From the NCBI GenBank assembly GCA_035535015.1, contig DATLQU010000038.1, positions 1-39,903 of the forward strand: DNA of 39,903 nt, given 5' to 3'. The notes beneath the pieces were generated by a model, which searched no databases, was not told the origin of the DNA, and worked only from the letters and a program-made list of their open reading frames with translations. Below are positions 15,370 to 24,084 of the stretch, one piece after another. The DNA comes from Palsa-661 sp035535015 (GTDB lineage: Bacteria; Actinomycetota; Acidimicrobiia; Acidimicrobiales; UBA8190). The stretch's first letter is position 1, and each line of letters starts with the position of its first letter. The position numbers and the translations under genes were made by a program.

Positions 15370-16548
15370 GTGGTCGAGGCGGCGTACAACGATGACGCGT
15401 CTCGAAGCCGTCCGTTGGTGGCCCACGCTGCGCTGCGGGTCCTTCTGGTCGACGTGTCGGACCGCGGCGGCATCGCCCATTACACCGACTGTCTGAGCAG
15501 TGCGCTCACGTCCGAAGGCGTCACCGTCTCCCTGGCCGCTCTGAAGCCCCGGGCCGACCGCGGCCTGGCCCTGGCCCCGCGCCGGTGGGGTCCCGACGTC
15601 TCGGGGATGGCCCGGCAGCGGCTCCGGGTGCGCCGTCTGGCCGAGGTGGCACCGTCGGCCCTGCTGCTCGGGCGCGCCGTCATCCGGGCCCATCCGGACC
15701 TGGTCCATGTGCAGACCGATGTGGTGCCTCCCGTCGACCACCTGGCCATCGGCGCGGTGAAGCGCCGCGCCCCCGTCGTCATCACCGCCCATGATCCCGA
15801 GCCCCTCGAGGGCGGCGAGCACGCCCTCGAACGCCAGGCCCGCCGCTGGCGGGCGGCCGACGCCGTGATCATCCACGGCGAAGGGCCCCGTCAGCTCGTC
15901 GAGAGCCGCGCCCCCGGTGTCCCCGTCCACGTCGTCCCCGTCGACCTGCCCCTGGGCGGCGGGGCCGTGGCCCGGGCCGACGCCCGCCGGAGCCTCGGTC
16001 TCGACGACGCGCCGACGGCGTTGCTGTTGGGGCTCCTGCGGCCCTACAAGGGGATCGACCTGCTGGCCGAGGCCTGGCCCTCGGTGGCCGACCGGGTCCC
16101 CGGGGCCCGGCTGCTGCTCGTGGGGGAGCCCTACGCCTGTGCCGAGCTGGACCGGCTCGTCCGGTTGCCCGGGGTCGACCTGCGGCCGGGCTTCATGGCC
16201 GAGGACGACGTCAACCGCTGGGCGGCGGCGGCCGATTTGCTCGTCCTTCCCTATCACCGGGGATCGCACTCGGGGATCCTGCATCGCGCCCTGGCCGTCG
16301 GCACGCCCGTCCTCGCCTCACCGTCTCTGGCCGACGAGGTGCTGCGTACCGGGGCCGGCCGTGTCGTCCCCCTGGATCCCGCCGCCTGGGCCGACGCCCT
16401 CGTCCTCGCCCTGACGGGATCGCCGCCGCCGTCTCCGCCGCGCCCCACGGGCCGCGACACCGCCCGGGCCACGCTGGCCATCTATCGCCAGGTCCTGCGC
16501 CGGCGGGCCGAGAGCGGCCTGGCCCACCGGCCGGCGGTGGCCTCGTGA
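15370..16548 (+). CDS. Glycosyltransferase family 4-type protein
   Basis: With start GTG 15370 the product has 392 residues. The N-terminal half begins with LRVLLVDVSDRGGIAHYTDCLSSAL, where the glycine loop binds the acceptor side of a GT-B fold. The C-terminal half has the donor-binding pattern: LLLGLLRPYKGIDLLAEAWP, a LLLVGEP strand and LPYHRGSHSGILHRALAVGTPVLAS. The usual E-x7-E is not intact, since the first Glu is replaced in PYHRGSHSG. It is cytosolic and would add one sugar to the repeat unit. A frame open further upstream overlaps the GT39 gene and is not used. The first of the 22-bp repeats begins at its stop codon. Confidence 0.85.
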   Translation: MVEAAYNDDASRSRPLVAHAALRVLLVDVSDRGGIAHYTDCLSSALTSEGVTVSLAALKPRADRGLALAPRRWGPDVSGMARQRLRVRRLAEVAPSALLLGRAVIRAHPDLVHVQTDVVPPVDHLAIGAVKRRAPVVITAHDPEPLEGGEHALERQARRWRAADAVIIHGEGPRQLVESRAPGVPVHVVPVDLPLGGGAVARADARRSLGLDDAPTALLLGLLRPYKGIDLLAEAWPSVADRVPGARLLLVGEPYACAELDRLVRLPGVDLRPGFMAEDDVNRWAAAADLLVLPYHRGSHSGILHRALAVGTPVLASPSLADEVLRTGAGRVVPLDPAAWADALVLALTGSPPPSPPRPTGRDTARATLAIYRQVLRRRAESGLAHRPAVAS

Positions 16549-16620
16549 GCCGGCCGGCGTGGCCTGGTGAGCCGGCCGGCGTGGCCTGGTGAGCCGGGTC
16601 GTGGTGGCCTGGTGAGCCGG
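16527..16620 (+). repeat. Tandem 22-23-bp repeats across a gene junction
   Basis: Two identical 22-base units (16545-16566 and 16567-16588) begin GTGAGCCGGCCGG and end GTGGCCTG. A diverged 23-base unit follows (16589-16611), then a partial start at 16612. A degenerate copy precedes them inside the end of the upstream gene (from about 16527). Each unit carries a GTG, so the array multiplies possible start codons; only 16567 and 16612 are in frame with the next gene. Confidence 0.8.
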
Positions 16621-17802
16621 CGCCGGGGGGTGGGCCAGCGGGTCTCGGTGGTGGAGGTGTGCAACGCCCGCCAGGCCTGGGGGGCCGAGTTCGCCGTGAT
16701 GGCGCTGGCGGCGCCGTTGGCCGACAGGGGCGTCGACCTGATCCTGGCATCCCCTCTCGGTGGGGATCTGCCCGAGCAGTGGCAGAAGCTCGGCCTCCGT
16801 CACGTTCCCCTGGACATCCCCACCCGGCAGGGCGTGCGGGGCTCTGACGGCGATTCCGCTCCGGGCGTCGGGCAGCTGGTGAAGGAGCTGGGGACGACCC
16901 TGCGATCGGCGCGGAAGATCGCCAAGGTGGCGCGCGGCGTTGACGTCATCACCTCGAGCAGCTTGTGGACGCATTTCGACTGCGCCCTGGCCGGCCGGTT
17001 GGCGCGGCGTCCGGTGGTTCTCGACCTGCACGACATCGTCCGGCCCGGGATCGGTCGAAAGCTCCAGACCCTGGCCGTGCGGATGTCGTCGGCCTCGATC
17101 GCCGTGAGCAACGCGGTGGCCGACTGCGTGGGACCGTTCGGGGCCCCGAAGTTGCGGATCATGGTCCCCGCCGTCGACCTCCACCGGTTCCGACCCGGGC
17201 CCCCCGATCCGGAGATGCGGCGGCGGCTGAGCTCGTCGGCCTCGGAGCCCCTGATCGGCATCGTGGGCCGGATCGATCCCGAGAAGGGGATCGATCTGGT
17301 GGTGCGGGCCGCCGCCGCCCTCACCGGGCCGGCCGCCCGGGCCCACCTGGTGGTGGTGGGGAGCCCGGGCCTCGACTCGGGCGACTACCTCGAGCAGTTG
17401 CAGGCCGATGCCGGCCGACTGCTCGGCGACCGGGCCCGCTTCGCCGGACGGATCGACGACATCCCCCGGGTGATGCGGAACCTCGACGTGGTGGTGAACG
17501 CCTCGGTGGCCGAACCCTTCGGCCTGACGGTCATCGAAGCCCAGGCGTCGGGCATCCCGGTGGTGGCCACCCGTTCGGGGGGAGTGCCCGATTATCTGAC
17601 CGACGGGGACAATGCCCTGCTGGTACCGGTCGGAGACGCCGGGGCGCTGGCCCGGGCCCTCGAGCGGATCCTCTCCGACGACGCTCTGGCGGCCCGGTTG
17701 GGACGCCACGCCCGCGCCCTGGCCGAGACCAGCCGCGGGGTCGACGGCCTCTCCGACGACCTGGCCGAGCTGTACCACCGCCTGGCCCGCATCCCGGCGT
17801 GA
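16612..17802 (+). CDS. Glycosyltransferase family 4 protein
   Basis: Two in-frame GTG codons are possible (16567, 16612). I chose 16612 because the extra 15 residues come from the tandem repeat. The 396-residue product is a GT-B enzyme: VSVVEVCNARQAWGAEF opens the acceptor domain, IVGRIDPEKGIDLVVRAAA starts the donor domain, and AEPFGLTVIEAQASGIPVVAT holds the classic E-x7-E donor site. VPAVDLHRFRP is also typical of GT4. It is cytosolic and would extend the lipid-linked repeat; the sugar is not readable. Its TGA overlaps the next GTG start (GTGA). Confidence 0.9.
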   Translation: MSRRRGVGQRVSVVEVCNARQAWGAEFAVMALAAPLADRGVDLILASPLGGDLPEQWQKLGLRHVPLDIPTRQGVRGSDGDSAPGVGQLVKELGTTLRSARKIAKVARGVDVITSSSLWTHFDCALAGRLARRPVVLDLHDIVRPGIGRKLQTLAVRMSSASIAVSNAVADCVGPFGAPKLRIMVPAVDLHRFRPGPPDPEMRRRLSSSASEPLIGIVGRIDPEKGIDLVVRAAAALTGPAARAHLVVVGSPGLDSGDYLEQLQADAGRLLGDRARFAGRIDDIPRVMRNLDVVVNASVAEPFGLTVIEAQASGIPVVATRSGGVPDYLTDGDNALLVPVGDAGALARALERILSDDALAARLGRHARALAETSRGVDGLSDDLAELYHRLARIPA

Positions 17803-19040
17803 GCACCGAGCCACCAGTGCCCGTCCCCGGCCCCGTCCCCGGCCCCGGGCGGCCCGGCCCCGGCCCCGGCCCCGGGGGTCGCAGTCCCGGCTCCGGGCGT
17901 CCCAGGGTCCTGATGGTGACCAAGTTCGTGCCCATCCCGGCCGACGCCGGGGGCAAGCAGCGCTCCCTGGCCATCCTGCGCCGGCTGGCCGAGAGGGCCG
18001 AGGTGGTCCTGTGCGCCTACGACGACGGGTCGGCCGATATCGCCGCCACCGAGAAGCTCGGGGTGGACGTCCGGACGGTGCCGTGGCGGCCCGGGCCGGC
18101 CGTGGTGGCCCGGGGCCTGGCCCGGACGAAGAGCCTCTCCGCGGCGCGCTTCTGGAGCCGGGGGCTCGAGGCGGAGATCCAGCGGGCGGCGGCCGAGGCG
18201 CCGCTCGACCTGCTGCAGATCGAGTACATGCAGATGGCGCCCTTCGGCGACGGCGTGGCCGCCCGGAGGCGGGTGCTCGATCTGCCCGACGTGCAGTCGT
18301 CACTGGCCGCCAGCTACGCCCGGGCCCGGCGGGCACCGCTGTCGGTTCCGTTCCACCTGGAGGCGGCCGCACTGCGTGCCCTCGAACGGCGGGCCCTGGC
18401 CAGCTTCGACACGGTGGTGGTGGTGAGCGGGCACGAAAGGGACCGGTTGCCGGGCACGACGGGCACGGTGATGGTCTGCCCCAACGGCATCGACATGCCC
18501 GAGGCCCTGCCGGCGGCCCAGACGCCCACGGTGTCGTTCGTGGCCACCATGGGCTGGGCCCCGAACACCGACGCCGCGCTCTGGCTGGGCCGGGAGATCT
18601 GGCCCGCCGTGGCGGCGGCGGTCCCCGGGGCCCGGCTGCTGCTGGTGGGCCGGGACCCGACGGCGGCGGTGCGGGCCCTGGCCTCGGACAGCATCGAGGT
18701 GTCCGGTACCGTGGAGGACGTTCGTCCCTTCCTGGCCCAGACGGCGGTGGCCGTGGCCCCCCTGCGATCGGGGGGTGGTACCCGGCTGAAGATCCTCGAG
18801 GCCCTCGGGGTGGGCCGGCCGGTGGTGGCCACCTCGGCCGGGGTCGACGGCCTGGAAGACCTGGTGGGAAGGGGTGTCGTCGTGGCCGACGACGCGGCCG
18901 GGATCGCCCGGGCCCTGGTGGGGCTGCTCAAGGCCCCCGAGGCGGCCGCCGATATGGGCAGGGTGGGCCACGACGCCGTCGCCGCCGACCATTCCTGGGA
19001 CGGCGCGCTGGCCCCGCTGCTGGAGGCGGTGTCCCGATGA
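17799..19040 (+). CDS. GT4-type glycosyltransferase with Pro-Gly N-terminal extension
   Basis: GTG 17799 overlaps the previous stop by four bases. The 413-residue product begins with about 35 residues made almost only of Pro, Gly, Val and Arg (encoded by a GGCCCC-type repeat, about 17818-17880). The fold then begins with RVLMVTKFVPIPADAGGKQR. The rest resembles the subgroup seen with exosortase/PEP-CTERM sugar transferases (stp1-like): a QIEYMQMAPF segment, VCPNGIDM, SFVATMGWAPNTDAALW, and RSGGGTRLKILEALGVGRPVVAT. It is a cytosolic transferase adding a sugar to the repeat unit. The low-complexity head is not part of the catalytic fold and may be slippage-prone. It shares an ATGA overlap with the polymerase gene. 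Confidence 0.88.
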   Translation: MSTEPPVPVPGPVPGPGRPGPGPGPGGRSPGSGRPRVLMVTKFVPIPADAGGKQRSLAILRRLAERAEVVLCAYDDGSADIAATEKLGVDVRTVPWRPGPAVVARGLARTKSLSAARFWSRGLEAEIQRAAAEAPLDLLQIEYMQMAPFGDGVAARRRVLDLPDVQSSLAASYARARRAPLSVPFHLEAAALRALERRALASFDTVVVVSGHERDRLPGTTGTVMVCPNGIDMPEALPAAQTPTVSFVATMGWAPNTDAALWLGREIWPAVAAAVPGARLLLVGRDPTAAVRALASDSIEVSGTVEDVRPFLAQTAVAVAPLRSGGGTRLKILEALGVGRPVVATSAGVDGLEDLVGRGVVVADDAAGIARALVGLLKAPEAAADMGRVGHDAVAADHSWDGALAPLLEAVSR

Positions 19041-20443
19041 CCCAGGTTGCCATCCTGCTCGTGGCCGGGGTCGCTGCCGCGGTGCTCTTCGGGCTCTTCG
19101 CCCGCTGGGAGCGCAGTGGGCGCGAGCACTTCGTGGTGATGCTGCTGCTGGCCATGCTGGTGCTCGAGACGAGCCTGTACGAGAACCAGGACCTGATGCC
19201 CCGGGACATCTTCCATCCGGGCAGCGGGGCGTTCGAATTCCGGCTGCCCGAGGTGATCATCACCCTGGCCCTGTTGGCCCGGATGGTCGTCCGGGGACGG
19301 GCCACCCGGGTCGGGGTGGCGCCCCTTCTGTGGATGGCCTTCGGGGCCTGGATCCTGGTGGCGGCGGTGGAGGGCGTCCTGCGGCACAACGACTTCACCC
19401 AGATCCCCTATCAGGCGAAGGCCGTGGTCTACGTGGTGGGGGGCTACGCCCTGGCCGCCGGCGTGCCCATCCGGCGCTTCCTCGAAGGCCGGGCCCTGAC
19501 CCGGCTGGTGCGGTGGTCGGCCGTGGCCGCCACCGTGCTGATGGCCATGCAGGCGGGCCACCGTGTCTACGCCATCCACCTGCCCCTGCTGCCCCTGCCC
19601 GACTTCGGGGTCGACGGCAGCGACGCGGCGACCATCTTCGCCGCCATCGGGCTGATCGGGCTGCTGCTCGAGCTGGCCCAGGAGAAGCGGAGCAAGCTGA
19701 CCCTGCTGGCCTGCCTGGCCCTGCTGGTGAGCCCTTTCCTGGCCAACCAGCGGGCCGTTCTGGTCATGCTCGGCGCCTCGGTGACGGCCGTCTTGGTGGT
19801 GGCCACGGGCAGGACGGCCCGACGGAGGCTGCGGGTGAAATCGGCCGAGGTCCTGCTCACGGCCATGGCTGTGGTGGGCGTCGTGCTCGGGGTGTCCGTC
19901 ATACCTGCCCTGGAGGGCTCCGGGACGGTCCAGGTGCCCCTGAGCTCCACCCTGGCCAAGACCTTCGACTCCACGGGGAAGATCCAGTCGGCCCAGGACC
20001 GTGCTAGCAAGTGGTCGGTGGCATTTTCGCTGATTCGGCAGCACCCGATCCTGGGCAACGGCCTGGGCGTCGAGTTCAGTTTTTACGAGCCGGGGCCGAA
20101 TGTCATCACAGTGACCGACGTGACCGAGAACATAGGTCTCGACCTCTGGATGCGGGCGGGCGTGATCGCCGTGGTGCTGTTCGTGATCACCCTGCTGTTC
20201 TCGCTGGTCGACGGGATGGCCGCCTGGCGCCAGCATCCGGACCGGATGGTGGCCGTGCTGGCCCTGGCCCTGGTGGCCGTGGTGGTGGGCCTGGTGACCA
20301 AGGGGATGGTGGAGTCGATCTTCGAGAAGTACCGGCTGGCCACCATGCTCGGACTCTCGCTCGGTCTGCTGCGCAGCGCCGTGACCTCGGCCGGCGGGAC
20401 TCGATGGACGACGCGGCGCGCCCGCGCCTACGAGGAGGTCTGA
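19037..20443 (+). CDS. O-antigen ligase/polymerase-like membrane protein (Wzy-type)
   Basis: ATG 19037 overlaps the previous stop (ATGA). The 468-residue product has about 10-12 hydrophobic helices and one larger outside loop (about residues 295-365) with RASKWSVAFSLIRQHPILGNGLGVEF. The HPILGNGLG pattern is typical of the Wzy_C/O-antigen ligase family, where the loop carries catalytic residues. The expected role is polymerisation of flipped repeat units, or ligation of the polymer, on the outside of the membrane. It is the only candidate polymerase in the locus. ATG of the kinase gene follows after 4 bases. Confidence 0.87.
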   Translation: MTQVAILLVAGVAAAVLFGLFARWERSGREHFVVMLLLAMLVLETSLYENQDLMPRDIFHPGSGAFEFRLPEVIITLALLARMVVRGRATRVGVAPLLWMAFGAWILVAAVEGVLRHNDFTQIPYQAKAVVYVVGGYALAAGVPIRRFLEGRALTRLVRWSAVAATVLMAMQAGHRVYAIHLPLLPLPDFGVDGSDAATIFAAIGLIGLLLELAQEKRSKLTLLACLALLVSPFLANQRAVLVMLGASVTAVLVVATGRTARRRLRVKSAEVLLTAMAVVGVVLGVSVIPALEGSGTVQVPLSSTLAKTFDSTGKIQSAQDRASKWSVAFSLIRQHPILGNGLGVEFSFYEPGPNVITVTDVTENIGLDLWMRAGVIAVVLFVITLLFSLVDGMAAWRQHPDRMVAVLALALVAVVVGLVTKGMVESIFEKYRLATMLGLSLGLLRSAVTSAGGTRWTTRRARAYEEV

Positions 20444-20447
20444 GGCC

Positions 20448-22001
20448 ATGGACACCCGGCAGCTTCTGCGGGACCTCCGCCAGAACCTGATCGTCGTCCT
20501 CCTGGCCTTCGCCGTCTGCGTGGTCGGGGGCGGGGCGGCCGCCTTCTTGCCGGCCAAGCAGTACACGGCGTCGGCCGAGCTGGTGCTCACGCCGACATCG
20601 GTCGACCCGGTGGCCGGGGTGGCGCTGATCCAGTACCTGATCCTGCAGCTGCCCACCGAGGCCACCAACCCGAACACCCTGCTGGCGGCCCGGCGCGCCG
20701 TGGTGCCGGCCGACGCCAACGCCAACGTGACCGTCACCGCTTCGGCCCCTCCGACGACCGACATCCTGACCATCAGCGCCAAGGCCGACAGCCCCAACGT
20801 GGCCGCCGACTACGCCAACGCCATCGGGGACCGGATCATCGCCAGCCAGCCGCACAACGATCTCTTCTCGATCAAGGTGCAGCAGGGGGCGCTGCCGCCG
20901 AGCACGCCGTCCAACCCGACCAAGCCCCTTCTCGTCGGGGCCATCGGCTTCGGGATCATCGCCGCCGTGTTCGCCGGGCTGGCCTCGGCCGGGGTCAGGC
21001 GCCGGTTCTCCGGGGTGAGCGAGCTGAAGGAGCGGATCGGGGCCACCGTGCTGGGCGAGATCCCCCGGGTGATCAGCGGGAACATCCGGCCGTCGAGCCT
21101 GTTCGTGCTCGGCCGTCAGCCCATGGTGATGGAGTCCTTCCAGGAGCTGCGGAGCAACCTGCTGCTGTGTATTCCCGACGCCGGACCGACGTCCATCGCC
21201 GTGACCTCGTGCGACCCGGCCGAGGGGAAGACCTCGGTGTCGGCCAACATCGCCTGGGCGCTGGCCGCCGAAGGCCGGCACGTGACGGCGGTGGACTCCG
21301 ATCTGCGCAAGCCCATGCTGCACCTGGAGCTCGAGGTGCCCTTCGGACCGGGACTGGCGAGCGGCGGGGCCGCCGATGCGCTGCGCCATGCGTCGAAGAC
21401 CACCAATCCCTATCTCGACGTGGTGCCCGCCGGCATTCCCAGCCAGCACCCGGCCGACGTCGTCTCCGCCTATCTGCCGCCGCTGCTGCACAGCCTGCGC
21501 GAGCGCCAGCAGACGGCCATCGTCGACTGTCCGCCGATGATCGGGGTGGCCGAGACGGTGCTGATCGCCGCCATGGTCGACATGGTGGTGGTGGTGGTCG
21601 ACACGCGGCGTCTGCATCCGGAACGGCTGCAGCAGTGCCTGCTGCGGCTCGAAGGGGCCGGGGCCAACGTGGTCGGCATCGTGCTCAACAAGACCCGCCG
21701 GCGTCGCCGCTCGACCGGCTACCAGTACGGCTACTACGGCCACGAGGACAGCCAGCTGGTTCCCCCGGCCCCGGTGACCACGGCCGGCGAGGCACCCAGT
21801 GCCGTGGCCCGGGCCCGGTGGTTGGGCGCTCCCCCGACGGCCGAGCCGGTACCCCCGGCGCGGCCGAACGGCCGGGGGAGCCGGCACGGCTCCTCTTCGG
21901 GCCGGCCGCCCGCCCTGCGGTCACGCGGCGGCGCCCCGGCCGCCGGCTCCGGGGCGGCCGAAGCCGAGGCCGAGCAGCGTCGTCGGCAGCCGGAGTGGTG
22001 A
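20448..22001 (+). CDS. Fused chain-length regulator and bacterial tyrosine kinase (Wzc-like)
   Basis: The 517-residue product has a Wzz-type domain between two membrane helices (about 14-34 and 160-182). The BY-kinase domain follows (about 225-420) with Walker A SCDPAEGKTS (about 254-263), Walker A' VDSDLRKP (about 282-289) and Walker B AIVDCPP (about 357-363). Next is a tyrosine cluster, GYQYGYYG (Tyr about 425, 427, 429, 430), the usual autophosphorylation site, and a long Pro/Arg-rich tail of unknown use. Such proteins control polymer length and export through phosphorylation cycles. The cognate phosphatase is probably encoded at 9142-9705, at the other end of the locus. Having both domains on one chain is Wzc-like rather than the split CapA/CapB style of Firmicutes. 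A GAGGAGG lies nine bases before the ATG. Confidence 0.92.
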   Translation: MDTRQLLRDLRQNLIVVLLAFAVCVVGGGAAAFLPAKQYTASAELVLTPTSVDPVAGVALIQYLILQLPTEATNPNTLLAARRAVVPADANANVTVTASAPPTTDILTISAKADSPNVAADYANAIGDRIIASQPHNDLFSIKVQQGALPPSTPSNPTKPLLVGAIGFGIIAAVFAGLASAGVRRRFSGVSELKERIGATVLGEIPRVISGNIRPSSLFVLGRQPMVMESFQELRSNLLLCIPDAGPTSIAVTSCDPAEGKTSVSANIAWALAAEGRHVTAVDSDLRKPMLHLELEVPFGPGLASGGAADALRHASKTTNPYLDVVPAGIPSQHPADVVSAYLPPLLHSLRERQQTAIVDCPPMIGVAETVLIAAMVDMVVVVVDTRRLHPERLQQCLLRLEGAGANVVGIVLNKTRRRRRSTGYQYGYYGHEDSQLVPPAPVTTAGEAPSAVARARWLGAPPTAEPVPPARPNGRGSRHGSSSGRPPALRSRGGAPAAGSGAAEAEAEQRRRQPEW

Positions 22002-22028
22002 CCCACTCCCTCCGCTGAGCGGGCCCTC

Positions 22029-23339
22029 ATGAGCGCCACCCTCGGGGCCGCCCTGTCGCGGTTCCGGGCCCCGTCGCTCGTCCGCTACGCCCTGGCCGTC
22101 GGCATTCTCGGGGTGGCCGTGGCCAGCGTGGCCCACGCGGCGACCAGCGGCGGGGACTTCCGGCTGGCCATCTGGTTCCCCGGCCAGGCCCTGCTGCACG
22201 GCCGGGACCCCTACGACATCGCCAGCTTCGAGCACTACTACGGCAGCCGGCAGGTGGAAGCCTTCTCGTTGGGCTGGTTCCCCCTCTACGGACCCATCCA
22301 CCTGTGGCTGGCCGTGGTCTTCGCCCTGTTCCCGGTGACGGTGGCGGCCGGGCTCTGGTTCGCCGTCAACCTGGCCGGACTGGCCGTGATGGCAGCCGTG
22401 GTCGTCCGGGCCCTGGACGACCGGCTGGGGGCACCCGCCGTCATCGCCATGACCGGGATCCTGGCTCTCACCCGGCCCGGACGGGCCCTGCTCGAGTCCG
22501 GACAGGCCACCGTGGTCTACGCCCTTCTCACCTATGTGGTGTGGTCCCAGGCCCGGCGGCGGCCCCTGTTGGCCGCCGTGGCCCTGGCCTGTGTGCTCGG
22601 CAAGCCGCCCTTCGGCCTGCCCCTGCTGGCCCTGGTCCTCGCCCGGCGGTTGTGGCCGGTGGCGCTGCGGGGGGTGGCCCTCTTCCTGGTCGCCAGCGCG
22701 CCGATCGTCGTCTGGCTGAGCATCAACGCCGGCTCGCCCGGGTCGCTGTGGCACGCCATGGTCCACAACCTGAGCTACACCGATCACAACCGGCTCGACG
22801 CCCCCGGCTCACCGGGACGGATCGACGCCCTCAGCCTGATCGCCCGTTACGTGCACGGGCACTTCGGCGGCGGGGCCGAGATCGGCGCCTTCGTGGTCCT
22901 GGTGGGGGTGGTGGCCGCCGTGGTGGCCCGGGTGGCGGGCGGTCCCGGGTGGCCGCTGCCACCGGCCGTGCTGCTGCTGCTCGGTCTGGTCACGGTGCTG
23001 GCCCTGGCCCACGAGTACTACGACCTGCTGCTGCTGGCCTGGCCCTTCGCCGCCGTGATGCGCTGGCCCGTGTCCCGGGTGATCTCGGCGCTCCGGGCCG
23101 GCCGATGGCCCCGAGAGGCGCCGGCGGCCGACGGGTCCCGGTGGGGCGGGCTGCTGGCCCTGGTCGCCCTTCCGGCGCTCGTGGTCTCGGTCATCCCGGC
23201 GCAGGACACCCTGAAGGTGTTCGGGCTCGGGTCGGGGACGGCCATCATCTCCACCTTGACGACGGCCGGCCTGCTGGTGGCGCTGGTGGGTGCCGTGGTG
23301 GTCGTCGTCCTCGACCCCCGTCGGGAGGCGCCGAGCTGA
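22029..23339 (+). CDS. GT87-like membrane mannosyltransferase-type protein
   Basis: The 436-residue product has about 10 membrane helices and the early outside motif GGDFRLAIWFPGQALLHGRDPYD, matching the GT87 (DUF2029) GT-C family, in which an Asp in the first loop is catalytic. LESGQATVVYALLTYVVW corresponds to the conserved GQ helix. Actinobacterial GT87 enzymes use polyprenyl-phosphomannose to build lipomannan-type glycans outside the membrane; substrate use here is inference. It is the last gene of the rightward polysaccharide operon, 27 bases after the kinase. Confidence 0.85.
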   Translation: MSATLGAALSRFRAPSLVRYALAVGILGVAVASVAHAATSGGDFRLAIWFPGQALLHGRDPYDIASFEHYYGSRQVEAFSLGWFPLYGPIHLWLAVVFALFPVTVAAGLWFAVNLAGLAVMAAVVVRALDDRLGAPAVIAMTGILALTRPGRALLESGQATVVYALLTYVVWSQARRRPLLAAVALACVLGKPPFGLPLLALVLARRLWPVALRGVALFLVASAPIVVWLSINAGSPGSLWHAMVHNLSYTDHNRLDAPGSPGRIDALSLIARYVHGHFGGGAEIGAFVVLVGVVAAVVARVAGGPGWPLPPAVLLLLGLVTVLALAHEYYDLLLLAWPFAAVMRWPVSRVISALRAGRWPREAPAADGSRWGGLLALVALPALVVSVIPAQDTLKVFGLGSGTAIISTLTTAGLLVALVGAVVVVVLDPRREAPS

Positions 23340-23360
23340 GGACGGGCCGGTCCCCGTGGC

Positions 23361-23960
23361 TCACGACGGGAATCTCAGCTCCACGGCGAGCCCGCCCTCG
23401 GGGCGGGGGCGGGCCGTGAGGGTCGCTCCACTCCCGAGTTCGTGATCGAGACGGTGGCCGCACCGTTGATGGTCGCCGTGGTCACCATGACCTGACCGCC
23501 CACGACGTTGTGGCGGACGGCATTGTCCACCAGATTGGCGATCAGGCTCTCGATCAGGTTCGGCTCACCCGCGGTCCAGGCGACGTCGAGCATCGACTCG
23601 ACATGGACATCGCGCCGCGAACGACGCCTCGAGTCGACCGAACAGGTCGTCGAGCGTTGCTCCCAGCTGCGTGAGTTCGTCGTCCGGACCGGTGAGGGCG
23701 AGACGGCGATGGAGATCGCTGGCGGAGATCTCCTGGGCCGCCGGGGTGATGGTGCGCAGTGGTCGCAGCAGCCGGCCCGCGATCAGCCACCCGAGGGCCA
23801 GTGAGAGTGCGACCGAGACGAGCAGGGCGACGGCCGAGCCGGCGACCAGTCGGTGCACGTCGGCGCCGTGCTGGGCCGAGCTCGGAGAAGTCGAACGGCT
23901 TGGCCAGATAGTCGTCGGCTGCATGACCTTGGAGACGAAGGAGAGGCTTTAGAGAAGCCG
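23361..23960 (-). pseudogene. Relic of a response regulator-histidine kinase pair with several internal deletions
   Basis: On the minus strand, four conserved two-component pieces follow each other in natural order but with the intervening parts missing. (1) 23928-23878 encodes GHAADDYLAKPFDFSEL, the receiver end of a response regulator with its conserved Lys. (2) About 23882-23608 encodes a membrane helix plus HAMP (VALSLALGWLIAGRLLRPL, then a DLHRRLAL-type segment) of a sensor kinase. (3) In another frame, about 23605-23447 encodes the N-box of the ATPase domain (IESLIANLVDNAVRHN). (4) In a further frame, 23426-23361 encodes the kinase C-terminus (LTARPRPEGGLAVELRFPS, then TGA). The regulator's DNA-binding domain, kinase sensor part, DHp histidine domain and G-boxes are gone. 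It cannot make a working protein. Confidence 0.85.
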
Positions 23961-24084
23961 GGCCGAGTCACTTCGAAGGTGCTCTCACAGGGTGAGGGTC
24001 CGTTGCCGAATCGGCCCACCCGTCCGCGGGCACCCGGACGGGCGCGGCGGAGATGGCCGGGGCCGCCGCGGGGCGCCTCGTGGC

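Noticed and set aside
16545..16611. GTG 16567 as start of the GT4 gene
   Set aside because: It would add 15 residues translated from the tandem repeat only; GTG 16612 begins right before the conserved fold.
16318..18372. 684-codon minus-strand open frame
   Set aside because: Antisense to three well-supported glycosyltransferases; composition is Arg/Pro/Gly-biased and it has no domain.
18314..20797. 827-codon minus-strand open frame
   Set aside because: Antisense to the GT4, polymerase and kinase genes; long only because stop codons are rare in this base composition.
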